A stretch of 64,000 nt of DNA from Pelagicoccus sp. SDUM812003. GTDB taxonomy: Bacteria; Verrucomicrobiota; Verrucomicrobiia; Opitutales; Opitutaceae. The translations under genes were made by a program, and so were the position numbers. The notes under the pieces were generated by a model. It worked only from the letters and a program-made list of their open reading frames with translations, was not told where the DNA came from and searched no databases. This document shows positions 16,359-24,706 of the stretch, piece by piece (the stretch's first letter is position 1; every line of letters begins with the position of its first letter). The DNA lies in assembly GCF_031127815.1 (NCBI RefSeq), contig NZ_JARXHY010000003.1:1-64000 (forward strand). The letters run 5' to 3'.

Positions 16359-17480
16359 TCAGTCGATGTATTTGCTAAACAAATACGTGGCGACCTGATC
16401 CAGGTTTGCAAATGCCTGCGGCCCGCCGTCGTTTGTGGCGACGAGCACCGCCAGATCCTTTTCCGGCAGGATCCACATCATGGCCATCCACATTGTGTTC
16501 GAGCCCACCATCTGAAAGGCACGACCTCCGAAGGGCTCGATGTCGTGGGCCAGCCAGCCGCCGACGGCATGATTTTCGCTGTTTTTCAGAGTGGAGCGTA
16601 GCTTCGCCAGGCTGTTCGCGTCCTTCAGTAGGGGAGCCGGTTCTCCCTTCAAGTGGTAGCGAGCGAATTTGGCCCAATCCGTGATCGAGGCATGGGCGGT
16701 GGCGGCCGGTCCGATAGCGTCGGGATTGTCCGATTGCGGGCCCGGGGGCACGGCTATCCCGTTGCGATGGCCCCATGTCTCGTCGACAGCGCCGGGAGAA
16801 GCTGGAGCTCGGAAGCCGGCCGACTCCATGCCTAGGGGGTGGAAGACCTTTTCCGCGAGCAGCGACTCCCACGCTTGGCCGGTGACGGTTTCCAGCATGA
16901 CCCCAGCGATAGCGTATCCAAGATTGGAATACACGGATCGAACGCCCGGCTGATAGCTGGGAGCGTTGGCGAGTAGATCGCTGGCGAAGGAGAGACGCTG
17001 CTCCGTCGGGGCAAGCTGGCCTTGATCCTTCCACGCTTTGAGCCATGTCGACTGCGGCGGATTGGCGGCGAATCCGCCGGTGTGGGCTAGCAGCTGGTCG
17101 AGCGTCACCGATGCGAATTCGGGATGGATGGTTTCGATTCTCGACTCGAGCGCTTCGCCGATGGTGGAATCCCAGCGAATGGATCCGCTTTCCACTAAGA
17201 TGGCGGCGAGAGTCGCTGTCAGGCTCTTGGTGCAGGAGCCAAGGTGGTATTTGTCTTCGAGCGTCACGCGGGTGGGGTCGCCGATCTTTCGCACGCCCAC
17301 CGCCGCGGAATCCAAGGTTTCTTGAGAGCTGATGGCGATGGCCGCAATGGAAGGCAAACCGCTGCTTTCGACCTGGGCTGCCAAGACCGATTCGAGAGAG
17401 CCTTCAGGTTCCGCAGCGTTGAGCGGAGCGAGGCAAAGGCCGACCGTGCCGGCGAGAAACGTGAGGTGGCGCTTGTTCAT
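16359..17480 (-). CDS. secreted serine hydrolase, class C beta-lactamase family
   Basis: The 373-aa product has a signal peptide (about 1-22, ending LNAA). The catalytic motif SxxK is S82-C-T-K85 in HLGSCTKSLTA, the second motif YSN is at 184-186 in VYSNLGYAIAG, and HAVGGW near residue 320 takes the third-motif position. These belong to the beta-lactamase/DD-peptidase/esterase superfamily. Role could be peptidoglycan hydrolysis or ester cleavage; resistance is not implied. It is divergent from the XRE regulator, whose palindrome may control it. Confidence 0.85.
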   Translation of the reverse strand: MNKRHLTFLAGTVGLCLAPLNAAEPEGSLESVLAAQVESSGLPSIAAIAISSQETLDSAAVGVRKIGDPTRVTLEDKYHLGSCTKSLTATLAAILVESGSIRWDSTIGEALESRIETIHPEFASVTLDQLLAHTGGFAANPPQSTWLKAWKDQGQLAPTEQRLSFASDLLANAPSYQPGVRSVYSNLGYAIAGVMLETVTGQAWESLLAEKVFHPLGMESAGFRAPASPGAVDETWGHRNGIAVPPGPQSDNPDAIGPAATAHASITDWAKFARYHLKGEPAPLLKDANSLAKLRSTLKNSENHAVGGWLAHDIEPFGGRAFQMVGSNTMWMAMMWILPEKDLAVLVATNDGGPQAFANLDQVATYLFSKYID

Positions 17481-17537
17481 GCTTTTGGTTTGCGAAGCCA
17501 GGCGCGGGTTGTCGAAGTGATAATACCGAAAATTATG

Positions 17538-17558
17538 AGGTATCAGAAAGTGATACCT
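17538..17558. promoter_or_regulatory. perfect inverted repeat, probable operator
   Basis: AGGTATCA (17538-17545) and TGATACCT (17551-17558) are perfect 8-base arms around a 5-base spacer. The site lies in the 89-bp gap between the divergent serine hydrolase and XRE-regulator genes, 12 bp before the regulator's ATG. That position fits autoregulation. Confidence 0.65.
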
Positions 17559-17569
17559 ATCTAAGGCTT

Positions 17570-18334
17570 ATGGAACTGGAATTTGGAAAAACGGAAGCGG
17601 GGCGATTGTTGAGCGCCTTGAAAGGCTTATTCAAGGAGCGGGGTCTTGGGTACAGCGAGCTTGCGGAGCGCTTGGAGGTTTCGTTGCCAACTATGAAGCG
17701 TCTGCTCAACAAGAGCAACTTGCCGCTGGACCGCATGCTGGAGCTTTGTCGCATCGCAGGGGTCGAGCTATCGGAGGTGATTTCGCGGGCGGAGGCGCAG
17801 CGTCCGCGGCATGCGCTGTTCACGGAGGAGCAGGACCGGCTATTCGCTGAGCGGCCGGAATTCATGGGCTTTTTTCTTCGATTGGTGGAGGAGGGGAAAA
17901 CTCCGCTGGAGATCGAGCGCCAGGCAGGCATCAGCCGCTTGTCGACGGAGCGTTATTTGATTGGCTTGGAGCGGGTGGGATTGCTGGAGCGCTTGGAGGG
18001 GTTGCGGTGCAAAGCTCTGGTCCGGCCGCCCTTTGGCTTCGGTCCGGGGAGTCGCGTTTTGCGCCAGCAGCAGAAGCGGTTCATGGAGCGGGTGACCGCC
18101 AGCGTGGTGGAAGGGCAGTCTGGCTCGTTCGCATTGATGAAACCGCTTAGTCTGAGCCCCGGGCTGGCGCAGGAGATGCGGACCGAGCTGGTCGAGCTGC
18201 TGGATCGATACGCTTTTTTCAGCGCTCGGGCGGAATCTCGGGGCGCGGGTCATGACTGGAACCTCGCGGTGGCCCTGGCCCCTGCGGGAGATCCGGACCA
18301 GCTGCCGGCGATCGTGGAGCTGGAGCGACTGTAG
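17570..18334 (+). CDS. XRE-family helix-turn-helix regulator
   Basis: The 254-aa protein has an N-terminal HTH (about residues 12-65: LGYSELAERLEVSLPTMKRLL), a typical Cro/C1 DNA-binding unit. A second possible winged-helix-like region follows (about 95-145: KTPLEIERQAGISRLSTERYL). The C-terminal part (about 150-254) is of unknown fold and may bind a ligand or dimerise. The palindrome just upstream is its likely operator. Nothing in the sequence tells what it senses. Confidence 0.82.
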   Translation: MELEFGKTEAGRLLSALKGLFKERGLGYSELAERLEVSLPTMKRLLNKSNLPLDRMLELCRIAGVELSEVISRAEAQRPRHALFTEEQDRLFAERPEFMGFFLRLVEEGKTPLEIERQAGISRLSTERYLIGLERVGLLERLEGLRCKALVRPPFGFGPGSRVLRQQQKRFMERVTASVVEGQSGSFALMKPLSLSPGLAQEMRTELVELLDRYAFFSARAESRGAGHDWNLAVALAPAGDPDQLPAIVELERL

Positions 18335-18355
18335 GGGCTCTTGACGAGCGCTTTG

Positions 18356-20530
18356 CTAGAGTGTGGCGGAAGTGGACTGGCGCGAGGCCCAGGCTTCGAG
18401 GGCGTCGTGGTCGTGGCAGAGCTGCACCAGCTGGCTGAGCATGGAAAGCGGCTCCTCCGGGTCGTCGGTGGGGCTGACGATGAGGAAGACGAACTCCACC
18501 TGGGTGCGTCCGGATCGGGACGCCACCGGCGTTTCCAGCCAGCCTAGAAGGCAGATGCTGCGCTCCAGCACGGCGCTGTAGAGGTGGTGGGCAGAAACGT
18601 CCTCTCCGAAAATGGGCGATCGGCGGCGAGCCAGTTCGGCAAGTTCCTCGACCAGGGCCTTGCCATCGAGGCGTGGTTCCACGCTGAGGGCTTCGTCGCA
18701 GAGCTGGCGGTAGACCTCGTCCAGGTCTTTGGCCCCTTTGATGCGGAAAACGCCTCCGCGCTCGACCGCTCGGCCGAGACTGCTGCGCTGGCGGCTGAGG
18801 CGGAGCACCATGGCGTCTTTCTCTGGCTTCTCCTTTCGGTGCAGGGGGAGCAAGGCGCTGCCGTTGACCGACATGAGGGCGATCTCGTCCTCGGAAATCG
18901 GGTCCATGGAGAGTTTGAGGCGGGCTTTGCCTTTGTTGAGCTCTTCCGAGACGATGCTCGGTTGCGGCAGATCGTTGAAGACGGCGAAGGCGCTTTCCGT
19001 GGTTTCGGTGCCGGAGCGTTGCGACCAGGCGAAGAGATTGCTGCGGCCGACGAAGGGCTGCCAGCGGTTGGCGATCAGCTCGTTGAGGTCGGGGTTGTCG
19101 GTGAGGGCCAGCACCCGTCCGACATCCTGAAAGTGTTCGCTGTCGCGCAGGCTTTCCGCTTCTCGAGCGTCCTCGAGCACCGCGTGCAGGTCGAGCTGCT
19201 GGGCGGCGTCGATATTGCGCTGGTTGTTGTCCACCAGAACCACCGAGCGTCCACGATCGACCATGATGCGAGCGATGGCTCGACTGAGAGCGTGGGCGCC
19301 GACGATCAGCCAGCCGTCCGCCTTGCCGCGCGACACGCCGAGCTTGCGAGCCCACCAGCCGGCGCTCAGGCCTTGGATGACCACCGTGGCGCAGATGGTG
19401 GTGTAGACGAAGGTTTCCACGATGCTGGCCTCGGCGGCGTGCTGCGGCATCTGGTTGAGCTGCAAGGTGAAAAGGGACGCCATGGAGGCGGCTACGATGC
19501 CGCGCGGGGCGACCCAGGCTAGAAAGAGTTTCTCGCGACCGGTGAGGCCCGACCCGATGGAGCAAAGAGCGATGTTGAGCGGGCGCCCTACGATCATGAC
19601 GATGCCCACCGCGAGTACCAGTTTCCAAAGGTGCTGCAAGAAGAGGTTGGGATCGAGTCGGCTGACCAGCAGCAGAAAGAGGGTGGCGATCAGGATGTCG
19701 GTGAGCTCCGCTTTGAAGGCCTGGATCTGTCGCACCTCCGAAGAGCGCCGTTGGCCGACGATGACGCCGGCCACCGTGACGGCCAGCAGGCCTGATTCGT
19801 GGGAAATGAATTCTGCGGAAGCGAACACTAGCACCGCTGCGGCGAGGGCGAACGGATTGGTCAACGAGTCTGGAATCCAGGCCCGCTTGAGACACTGCTG
19901 GATGATCACTCCGCCCGCGATGCCCAGACCGAGCCCGACGGCCAGACGCAGGAGCAGTCCGCCCACTGCGGATCCGCCACCTTTCGCCACCACTAGCTCG
20001 TAGCAAAAGACCGCGACGAAGACGCCCACCGCGTCGATCAGCACGCCCTCCCAGTGCAGTATGGAACCCAGCTTCGATTTCAGTCGCAGGCGGTGCAGCA
20101 TGGGCACGATCACGGTGGGACCGGTGACGATGACCAGGCTGCCTGCCAGCAGGCTGATCTGCCAGGACGCTTGAAACACCAGGTAGACTGCCGCGGAGGC
20201 GCAGAGCCAGGTGACCAGCACGCCCACCGTGAGCAGGCGTTTGATGATGCGGGGCGAGGCCAGGTAGTCCTTCGGTTTGAGGGTGAGGCCGCCCTCGAAA
20301 AGTATGATGCCGATGGAGAGGGAGACGATGACGGGCAGCACGTGGCCCAGGCTCTCCGGTTGGATCCAACCCAGTCCCGCCGGACCGAGAGCCAGCCCGC
20401 CGGCGAGCAGCAGCACGATGGTCGGCAGATCGAACTTGTGAGCGATGACGGTGAGCAGGAGGCCGACCCCCAGAGCGAGGGTGATGGCGCGGAAGGCGAT
20501 GTCGGATTCCATAGGAATGTTCGGGCTCAA
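18356..20530 (-). CDS. cation:proton antiporter with RCK and EIIA-like domains
   Basis: The 724-aa protein has a 12-13-helix CPA1-type membrane domain (about 10-395) with the ion-site segment WEGVLIDAVGVFVAV (aspartate about 166). A TrkA-N Rossmann domain (about 406-520: GWLIVGAHALSRAIARIMVD) should bind nucleotide. The C-terminus (about 590-715) with VEFVFLIVSP and LSMLSQLVQLCHD resembles a PTS EIIA/PtsN domain, though I do not see the phosphorylatable His in its usual context. It probably exchanges Na+ or K+ for H+ under nucleotide control. An ATG at 20512 is an alternative start. Its 3' end faces the XRE gene 21 bp away. Confidence 0.85.
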   Translation of the reverse strand: MSPNIPMESDIAFRAITLALGVGLLLTVIAHKFDLPTIVLLLAGGLALGPAGLGWIQPESLGHVLPVIVSLSIGIILFEGGLTLKPKDYLASPRIIKRLLTVGVLVTWLCASAAVYLVFQASWQISLLAGSLVIVTGPTVIVPMLHRLRLKSKLGSILHWEGVLIDAVGVFVAVFCYELVVAKGGGSAVGGLLLRLAVGLGLGIAGGVIIQQCLKRAWIPDSLTNPFALAAAVLVFASAEFISHESGLLAVTVAGVIVGQRRSSEVRQIQAFKAELTDILIATLFLLLVSRLDPNLFLQHLWKLVLAVGIVMIVGRPLNIALCSIGSGLTGREKLFLAWVAPRGIVAASMASLFTLQLNQMPQHAAEASIVETFVYTTICATVVIQGLSAGWWARKLGVSRGKADGWLIVGAHALSRAIARIMVDRGRSVVLVDNNQRNIDAAQQLDLHAVLEDAREAESLRDSEHFQDVGRVLALTDNPDLNELIANRWQPFVGRSNLFAWSQRSGTETTESAFAVFNDLPQPSIVSEELNKGKARLKLSMDPISEDEIALMSVNGSALLPLHRKEKPEKDAMVLRLSRQRSSLGRAVERGGVFRIKGAKDLDEVYRQLCDEALSVEPRLDGKALVEELAELARRRSPIFGEDVSAHHLYSAVLERSICLLGWLETPVASRSGRTQVEFVFLIVSPTDDPEEPLSMLSQLVQLCHDHDALEAWASRQSTSATL

Positions 20531-20692
20531 GGCCCGCGGGAGATTTCTTTCTTGGTTGTAGCGGGTAGCCTAGGCCGCGCCACCCTGGGGGCGAGTCCCA
20601 TTGCGCAAAGTTTTGATGCGCCGCGAGGGCGGCAGGCTATCAACGCGAACGCGCGGCAGGGGGGCTGCGATTGATTGGCCGTTCAATCGGGT

Positions 20693-20720
20693 TGCCAACG
20701 CGGGGTGTTGGGTTAAACTG
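20693..20720 (+). promoter_or_regulatory. possible sigma-70-type promoter
   Basis: TTGCCA (20693-20698), a 16-base spacer and TAAACT (20715-20720) lie 27 bases before the ATG of the next plus-strand gene. Spacing is slightly short and the match is moderate. Confidence 0.35.
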
Positions 20721-20746
20721 GTCTCTTCCGTTCAACCCGCCTGCTT

Positions 20747-21496
20747 ATGAAACGTCTATCGGTTTTCTTCGCGCTTTGCTCCGTGGCCCTGGCCTGGCCG
20801 CTGTATTCCACCCAGACTCAGTTCCCGGAAACCAAGGTGATCGTGCAGTCGATCGCAGCCTCGTCCTTCGCCAAGGACGCCCCTTGCTACATGGTTTACC
20901 CGGAAGGCCGAGCCTTGGAGATCTTGCAGGAATCGGGTGCTATCGACCAGCTCGAGTCGTCCCTGCGGGAGCTGGGGTACACCATCGTGCAGCGCGAGTC
21001 GGAGGCGGCGGTCTACGTGCGGGTGCGCTTCAGCGAGTTCGAGCCCTACGCCACCGAGCTCGATCTGAACGTGCGTCCGCGCATCGACTACTCCAACGCT
21101 TCCAGCACCCGCAACCACGCGGCGATGATGAAAGGAGGCCGCTATCAGGAGCTGGCGAACCCAGGTCGAAATCGCGACCGCAACATGGTCGGAGCGATTC
21201 TAGGGCCGGAGGGAGAGATTATCGATCCGTCGCGCATGGAGCCGACTGAACCCAAGGTCATCGAGACGGAAGTGGAGCCGTTCAGCGCCACGGTCTATCC
21301 CATCACGTTCGAAGTGTCGGCTTGGTCGCTCGATGGGGATTCGGAAAACCCGCTGCGTCAAGACTGGGCGGTGCTGGCGACCTACAACAATCTGCGGGAC
21401 GAGGAAACGCAGTCCCAGCTGCGCGATCTCAGCGAAATCGCCACCCGCTTTCTCGGAAAGAATCTAAAGAAGGAAAAGCTGATCCACCGTCCCTAG
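20747..21496 (+). CDS. secreted protein of unknown function, possibly DUF4136-like
   Basis: The 249-aa product has a hydrophobic N-terminus (residues 1-20) that could be a signal peptide. The mature part holds a strand-helix layout with LESSLRELGYTIVQRESEAAVYVRVRF, as in DUF4136-type outer-membrane-associated proteins, then an Arg/Asn-rich variable middle (about 105-150). Near the C-terminus are YPITFEVSAWSLD and a predicted helix. I cannot assign a function. It is flanked by divergent and convergent unrelated genes. Confidence 0.65.
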   Translation: MKRLSVFFALCSVALAWPLYSTQTQFPETKVIVQSIAASSFAKDAPCYMVYPEGRALEILQESGAIDQLESSLRELGYTIVQRESEAAVYVRVRFSEFEPYATELDLNVRPRIDYSNASSTRNHAAMMKGGRYQELANPGRNRDRNMVGAILGPEGEIIDPSRMEPTEPKVIETEVEPFSATVYPITFEVSAWSLDGDSENPLRQDWAVLATYNNLRDEETQSQLRDLSEIATRFLGKNLKKEKLIHRP

Positions 21497-21542
21497 GCGC
21501 GGCCGATTGATGCGAACCGTCAGCCCGCGCCGCTGATCCGCT

Positions 21543-22025
21543 CTAGCGGGCGTCGGCCGACCAGCGATCGCTTTGCAGCAAGCTGGCCCAGTTGGGCGGC
21601 GAGTAGCACACGTAGGCCCAGGCGGCGCGATCCAGACCGGCCTGGTCCTTTATCCAAATCATGCGCCGTTGATAGGCGCTCTTGACTCCAGGCGCGAAGT
21701 TTTCCCACTCGTCCATCTTGCGCAAGGCGTCGGGAGCGGGGGAGATTTCCATCAATTCGCCCTGGATCCATTTGCCTTCCGCGGGCTGGGGTGCGCTGGT
21801 CTGGGCGATCTGAGCAGCCCGCGCGGTATCAGCGAGCAGGTCGGCGCTGGCGTCGAGAATGGCGGTGTTGGGATCGATCTGCAGGATCGGATAGCCCTCT
21901 CGCAGCTTCCAAAGCGAACCCCGGGCTTGGGCCGGCTGGGTGGACAGAGGACGCTCGCAGTGGATGGCGTGCTCGGGCTGGGAGCTCATCAGAGTGCCGT
22001 AGGTGAAGAGCGGGATCGGATTCAT
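21543..22025 (-). CDS. gamma-glutamylcyclotransferase-fold protein (AIG2/YtfP-like)
   Basis: The 160-aa protein begins with the family hallmark FTYGTLM, followed by a small beta barrel with GSLWKLREGYPIL and IQGELMEI. An acidic residue in KMDEWENF sits where the catalytic Glu of these enzymes lies. Members cleave gamma-glutamyl amines or peptides into 5-oxoproline. The exact substrate is unknown. It is convergent with the upstream unknown gene. Confidence 0.82.
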   Translation of the reverse strand: MNPIPLFTYGTLMSSQPEHAIHCERPLSTQPAQARGSLWKLREGYPILQIDPNTAILDASADLLADTARAAQIAQTSAPQPAEGKWIQGELMEISPAPDALRKMDEWENFAPGVKSAYQRRMIWIKDQAGLDRAAWAYVCYSPPNWASLLQSDRWSADAR

Positions 22026-22291
22026 TTTCCAACGGAGAGTGTGGGGCGTAAGCGCAGTTGCAAGCTGCGGGCGCGGTCAACTTCTAGTCGACAGGGCGGA
22101 TTCGAGCCCGAGTTGACTGTAAAGCAAATAGAATCGAATCTCCCGGCGTGAAGCGTTTGCCAGCTTGAGGCGATTTTTGTGAAGTGGGCATTACGTAATA
22201 GGTGTTTCGCTTGATGCAATGTGGAGGCAGGCAAGCGCGTTCTCGCAGTAGAGGGGCGACTTCGACTCCACAGGACAGGACGACCGAACCT

Positions 22292-22621
22292 ATGAAAGAC
22301 GATGGCGAAAAGTTAGACGAGCTGTTGGCAGCGTGGGACGATGCGAGCATCGAGCACCCGCGGCTGGGGCAACGCGTGTGGTCGCGCATCGCGAACGAAG
22401 ACCAGGACTCTACGGCGCTGCCCGGGTTCTTCCAGCTGGTGAGCTCGATTTTGAGCCGCCCGATCTACGCGGCCGCTTTCGTGGTCGGCTGCGTATTGCT
22501 GGGACTGCTGCTGGCGGAGGTGCGCGTTTCGCAGCGGCAAGTGGAGCGCGGCGAGCAGCTGGCGGAAAGCTACAAGCAGGTGATCGATCCTCTGCTGAGG
22601 GACACCTATCAATTCGAATAG
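22292..22621 (+). CDS. small membrane protein, putative anti-sigma factor
   Basis: The 109-aa protein has a cytoplasmic acidic N-terminus (about 1-50, with EKLDELLAAW), a single membrane helix (about 58-76) and a short periplasmic helical tail. That layout fits a small anti-sigma factor. It lies 3 bp before a ZraP/CnrR-like sensor and 0.5 kb before an ECF sigma factor, as in CnrYXH-type modules, although the usual order places sigma first. The role is inferred from context only. The start has a preceding run GAACCT and no strong Shine-Dalgarno. Confidence 0.6.
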   Translation: MKDDGEKLDELLAAWDDASIEHPRLGQRVWSRIANEDQDSTALPGFFQLVSSILSRPIYAAAFVVGCVLLGLLLAEVRVSQRQVERGEQLAESYKQVIDPLLRDTYQFE

Positions 22622-22624
22622 CGT

Positions 22625-23062
22625 ATGTGGAAGACCCTCACAGTAGTGCTGGCCGGTTTGGCCTGCGGGATCGGAGCCCATTTCGGCTATTTCAACGCCT
22701 ACGCCCCGGAGTGCTCGATCGTGGCGGATTCCTGCGAGATGGAATGGCTGCGCGACGAGCTGGATCTTTCCGAAGAGCAGTACGCCCGGGTGACCCGGCT
22801 GCACAGCGACCGCGAGAAGCAGATCCGGGCCCTCTCCAAGAAGGTGCGCGAGCTGGAGCTGATTCTGGCGGAGTTCGAAGCGGAGCGTGTGCGCGAAGGC
22901 TATGTGGACTTTCTGGAGATCCAGAACTACCTGGAAGCAAAGCGCAAACTCGACGAAGCCTGCGAAAAGTCGACCAACGACTTGATCGCTTCGGTGGTTG
23001 ACGTGATGAACGTCGAGCAAAGAAAGCGGTATTTTTCTATCGTAAGCAGTAGAATAAACTAG
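22625..23062 (+). CDS. periplasmic metal/stress sensor, ZraP/CnrX/CpxP-like
   Basis: The 145-aa protein starts with a membrane or signal segment (about 5-25) and is then almost wholly helical. WLRDELDLSEEQYARVTRL matches the LTxxQ-like turn of Spy/CpxP/ZraP proteins. Two cysteines (CSIVADSC) before it and several acidic positions could bind metal. These proteins sense metals or envelope stress and hand the signal to an anti-sigma factor. It is tightly linked to the putative anti-sigma gene upstream and to the sigma gene 103 bp downstream. Confidence 0.7.
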   Translation: MWKTLTVVLAGLACGIGAHFGYFNAYAPECSIVADSCEMEWLRDELDLSEEQYARVTRLHSDREKQIRALSKKVRELELILAEFEAERVREGYVDFLEIQNYLEAKRKLDEACEKSTNDLIASVVDVMNVEQRKRYFSIVSSRIN

Positions 23063-23165
23063 ACCATTGTCTAGGCTACCTAGTAGCAAGCTTACCTACC
23101 CGCCTATCTCCGCGTCCCAGCAGACGACTTGCAATCTGCCTCGGACTTTTCCTCTGCCCCTTTAC

Positions 23166-23795
23166 ATGCCTTCCGATAACGAGACGGATCTCGCGTTGCT
23201 CGACGAGCTTCGAAAAGGTCGCGATTCTGCTCTGAACGAGCTGATGGTTCGTTGGCAGCGCCCGCTTCTGAGTTTCGCCTATCGCTACGTTCAGAGCGAA
23301 GAGGACGCCCGGGATCTGGTGGAGGAGCTCTTCGTGCGCGTTTATCGAAACCGGGACCGATTTCGGCAGGGGACCAAGTTTTCCGCTTGGGCCTTCACCT
23401 CGCTCTCCAACCTGTGCAAGAACTTCGAGCGTTGGAAGCGCCGCCACCCGGCCTTTGCCAAGGACAGCCTGACCGATGACTGGGCGACCAAGGAAGGCTC
23501 GCTGCATCCGCAGGTCGAAACCGGCGAAGCGGATCAGCCTGACCAGCGCGCCCTGAGCAACGAAAGGATTGCCATCGTGAAGGAAGCCATCGAGAAACTG
23601 CCTCACGATCTGCGGGTGACCTTGATTCTCTATCAGTACGAGTCGCTGAGCTACAAGGAGATCGGCGAAATCGTCGGCTGCTCGGTCAAAGGCGTGGAAA
23701 CGCGCCTCTATCGAGCTCGCAAGGCCCTCAGGAACATCCTCAGCAGCAGGTTGGGGCCGAGTGGCGACCTCTGGGGCGAGGACGGCGTGGCCTAG
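23166..23795 (+). CDS. ECF-type RNA polymerase sigma factor
   Basis: The 209-aa protein has sigma region 2 with LLSFAYRYVQSEEDARDLVEE and the DNA-melting stretch SAWAFTSLSNLCKNFER. Region 4 follows, with LPHDLRVTLILYQYESLSYKEIGEI and a HTH ending SVKGVETRLYRARKALR. Region 3 is missing, as in all ECF factors. It begins at the ATG of MPSDNETD; an upstream extension lacks family similarity. The two genes before it are probably its anti-sigma and sensor partners. Confidence 0.9.
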   Translation: MPSDNETDLALLDELRKGRDSALNELMVRWQRPLLSFAYRYVQSEEDARDLVEELFVRVYRNRDRFRQGTKFSAWAFTSLSNLCKNFERWKRRHPAFAKDSLTDDWATKEGSLHPQVETGEADQPDQRALSNERIAIVKEAIEKLPHDLRVTLILYQYESLSYKEIGEIVGCSVKGVETRLYRARKALRNILSSRLGPSGDLWGEDGVA

Positions 23796-23861
23796 GGGAT
23801 GGGGCGTCTTTCCGGGTCGGCGCCTCGCCTCCGGCCTGGACGCGTCGGAGCGAAACGAGCC

Positions 23862-24593
23862 CTAGTCGGCCTCCACGGTGGCGAGTTTGCCCTCGCGGTG
23901 CTGAAAGGTCTGGCGGACCAAGGCGTTGGTGCGGTGTCCTTTGGATACCGGCGGCTGGAAGCGCCACTGAGCGACGGAGTCTAGCACCACGCGCGAAAAG
24001 TCGAGATTGGTGCCGCCTACGATGTTGGGGCAGCGCACGTCGCCAAGTTCGTCGATGTAGAACTCCACGGTGACCTCTCCCTCCAGCTCGTCGCTTGGCT
24101 CCACGATCTGCAAGGGCAGCGGGATCGCGTCCAGCTCCTCGATCGATCGAGCGGTGATGGGCTGCTCGATTTGGGCGGTCTGCGTGATGTTCGTTTCGGT
24201 GGGAGCCTGAAAGGTCTGCCAGCGCAGCTTCTTGTCCAATTCGAACTCGAGGTCGACCCGCACGGTGGACGGAAAGGGCTGACCGTTGTACAAGGCAGGC
24301 TCGAAGGTCCAGGTCTCGATCGACTTCAGGGCCGAGTCCGCGAAGGCTCGGCGTGAGCTTTCCACCACGAAGGCGTCCACGAGCTCTCCTTGCTCGTCGA
24401 TGCTCAAGGCCAGCGATACCTTGCCTTCCTTCACTCCGATGGCTCGCATGGTGGCGGGAAACCTGACCTCGGAACGACTTGCGATCGTGGCGGCTTCGAT
24501 CTCGATCTCGGTCGCGTCCTGGGCAGAGCAGGAAGCCAGCGCCAAGAAGCACGCGGCTGCGCGGAAAAGTCGTTTCAGAGTGGGTCTGGTCAT
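23862..24593 (-). CDS. lipoprotein with two TonB-C-like domains
   Basis: The 243-aa protein has a lipoprotein signal with lipobox LASC (Cys about residue 22). Two TonB C-terminal-like repeats follow: one around residues 42-110 (KVSLALSIDEQGELVDAFVV, ending WTFEPALYNGQ), a second around 155-225 (EGEVTVEFYIDELGDVRCP, ending WRFQPPVSKG). There is no membrane helix or Pro-rich linker like a classical TonB. It is probably an outer-membrane- or periplasm-facing protein that uses the domain for partner binding. It is convergent with the sigma gene. Confidence 0.78.
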   Translation of the reverse strand: MTRPTLKRLFRAAACFLALASCSAQDATEIEIEAATIASRSEVRFPATMRAIGVKEGKVSLALSIDEQGELVDAFVVESSRRAFADSALKSIETWTFEPALYNGQPFPSTVRVDLEFELDKKLRWQTFQAPTETNITQTAQIEQPITARSIEELDAIPLPLQIVEPSDELEGEVTVEFYIDELGDVRCPNIVGGTNLDFSRVVLDSVAQWRFQPPVSKGHRTNALVRQTFQHREGKLATVEAD

Positions 24594-24706
24594 TGGTCTC
24601 AAGGCAAACACCGATAGGGGGTGGCTCACTTCAGACCAATGGGATAGAGATTGGAGCGCAAGTGAAGCCCGGAAGGACTTTACCGTCGAGTGGAGAGCCG
24701 TGCCCG

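Noticed and set aside
18219-20369. 716-codon open frame inside the antiporter gene
   Set aside because: It is on the same strand in another frame and is Arg/Pro/His-rich with no domain. High GC makes such long shadow frames common.
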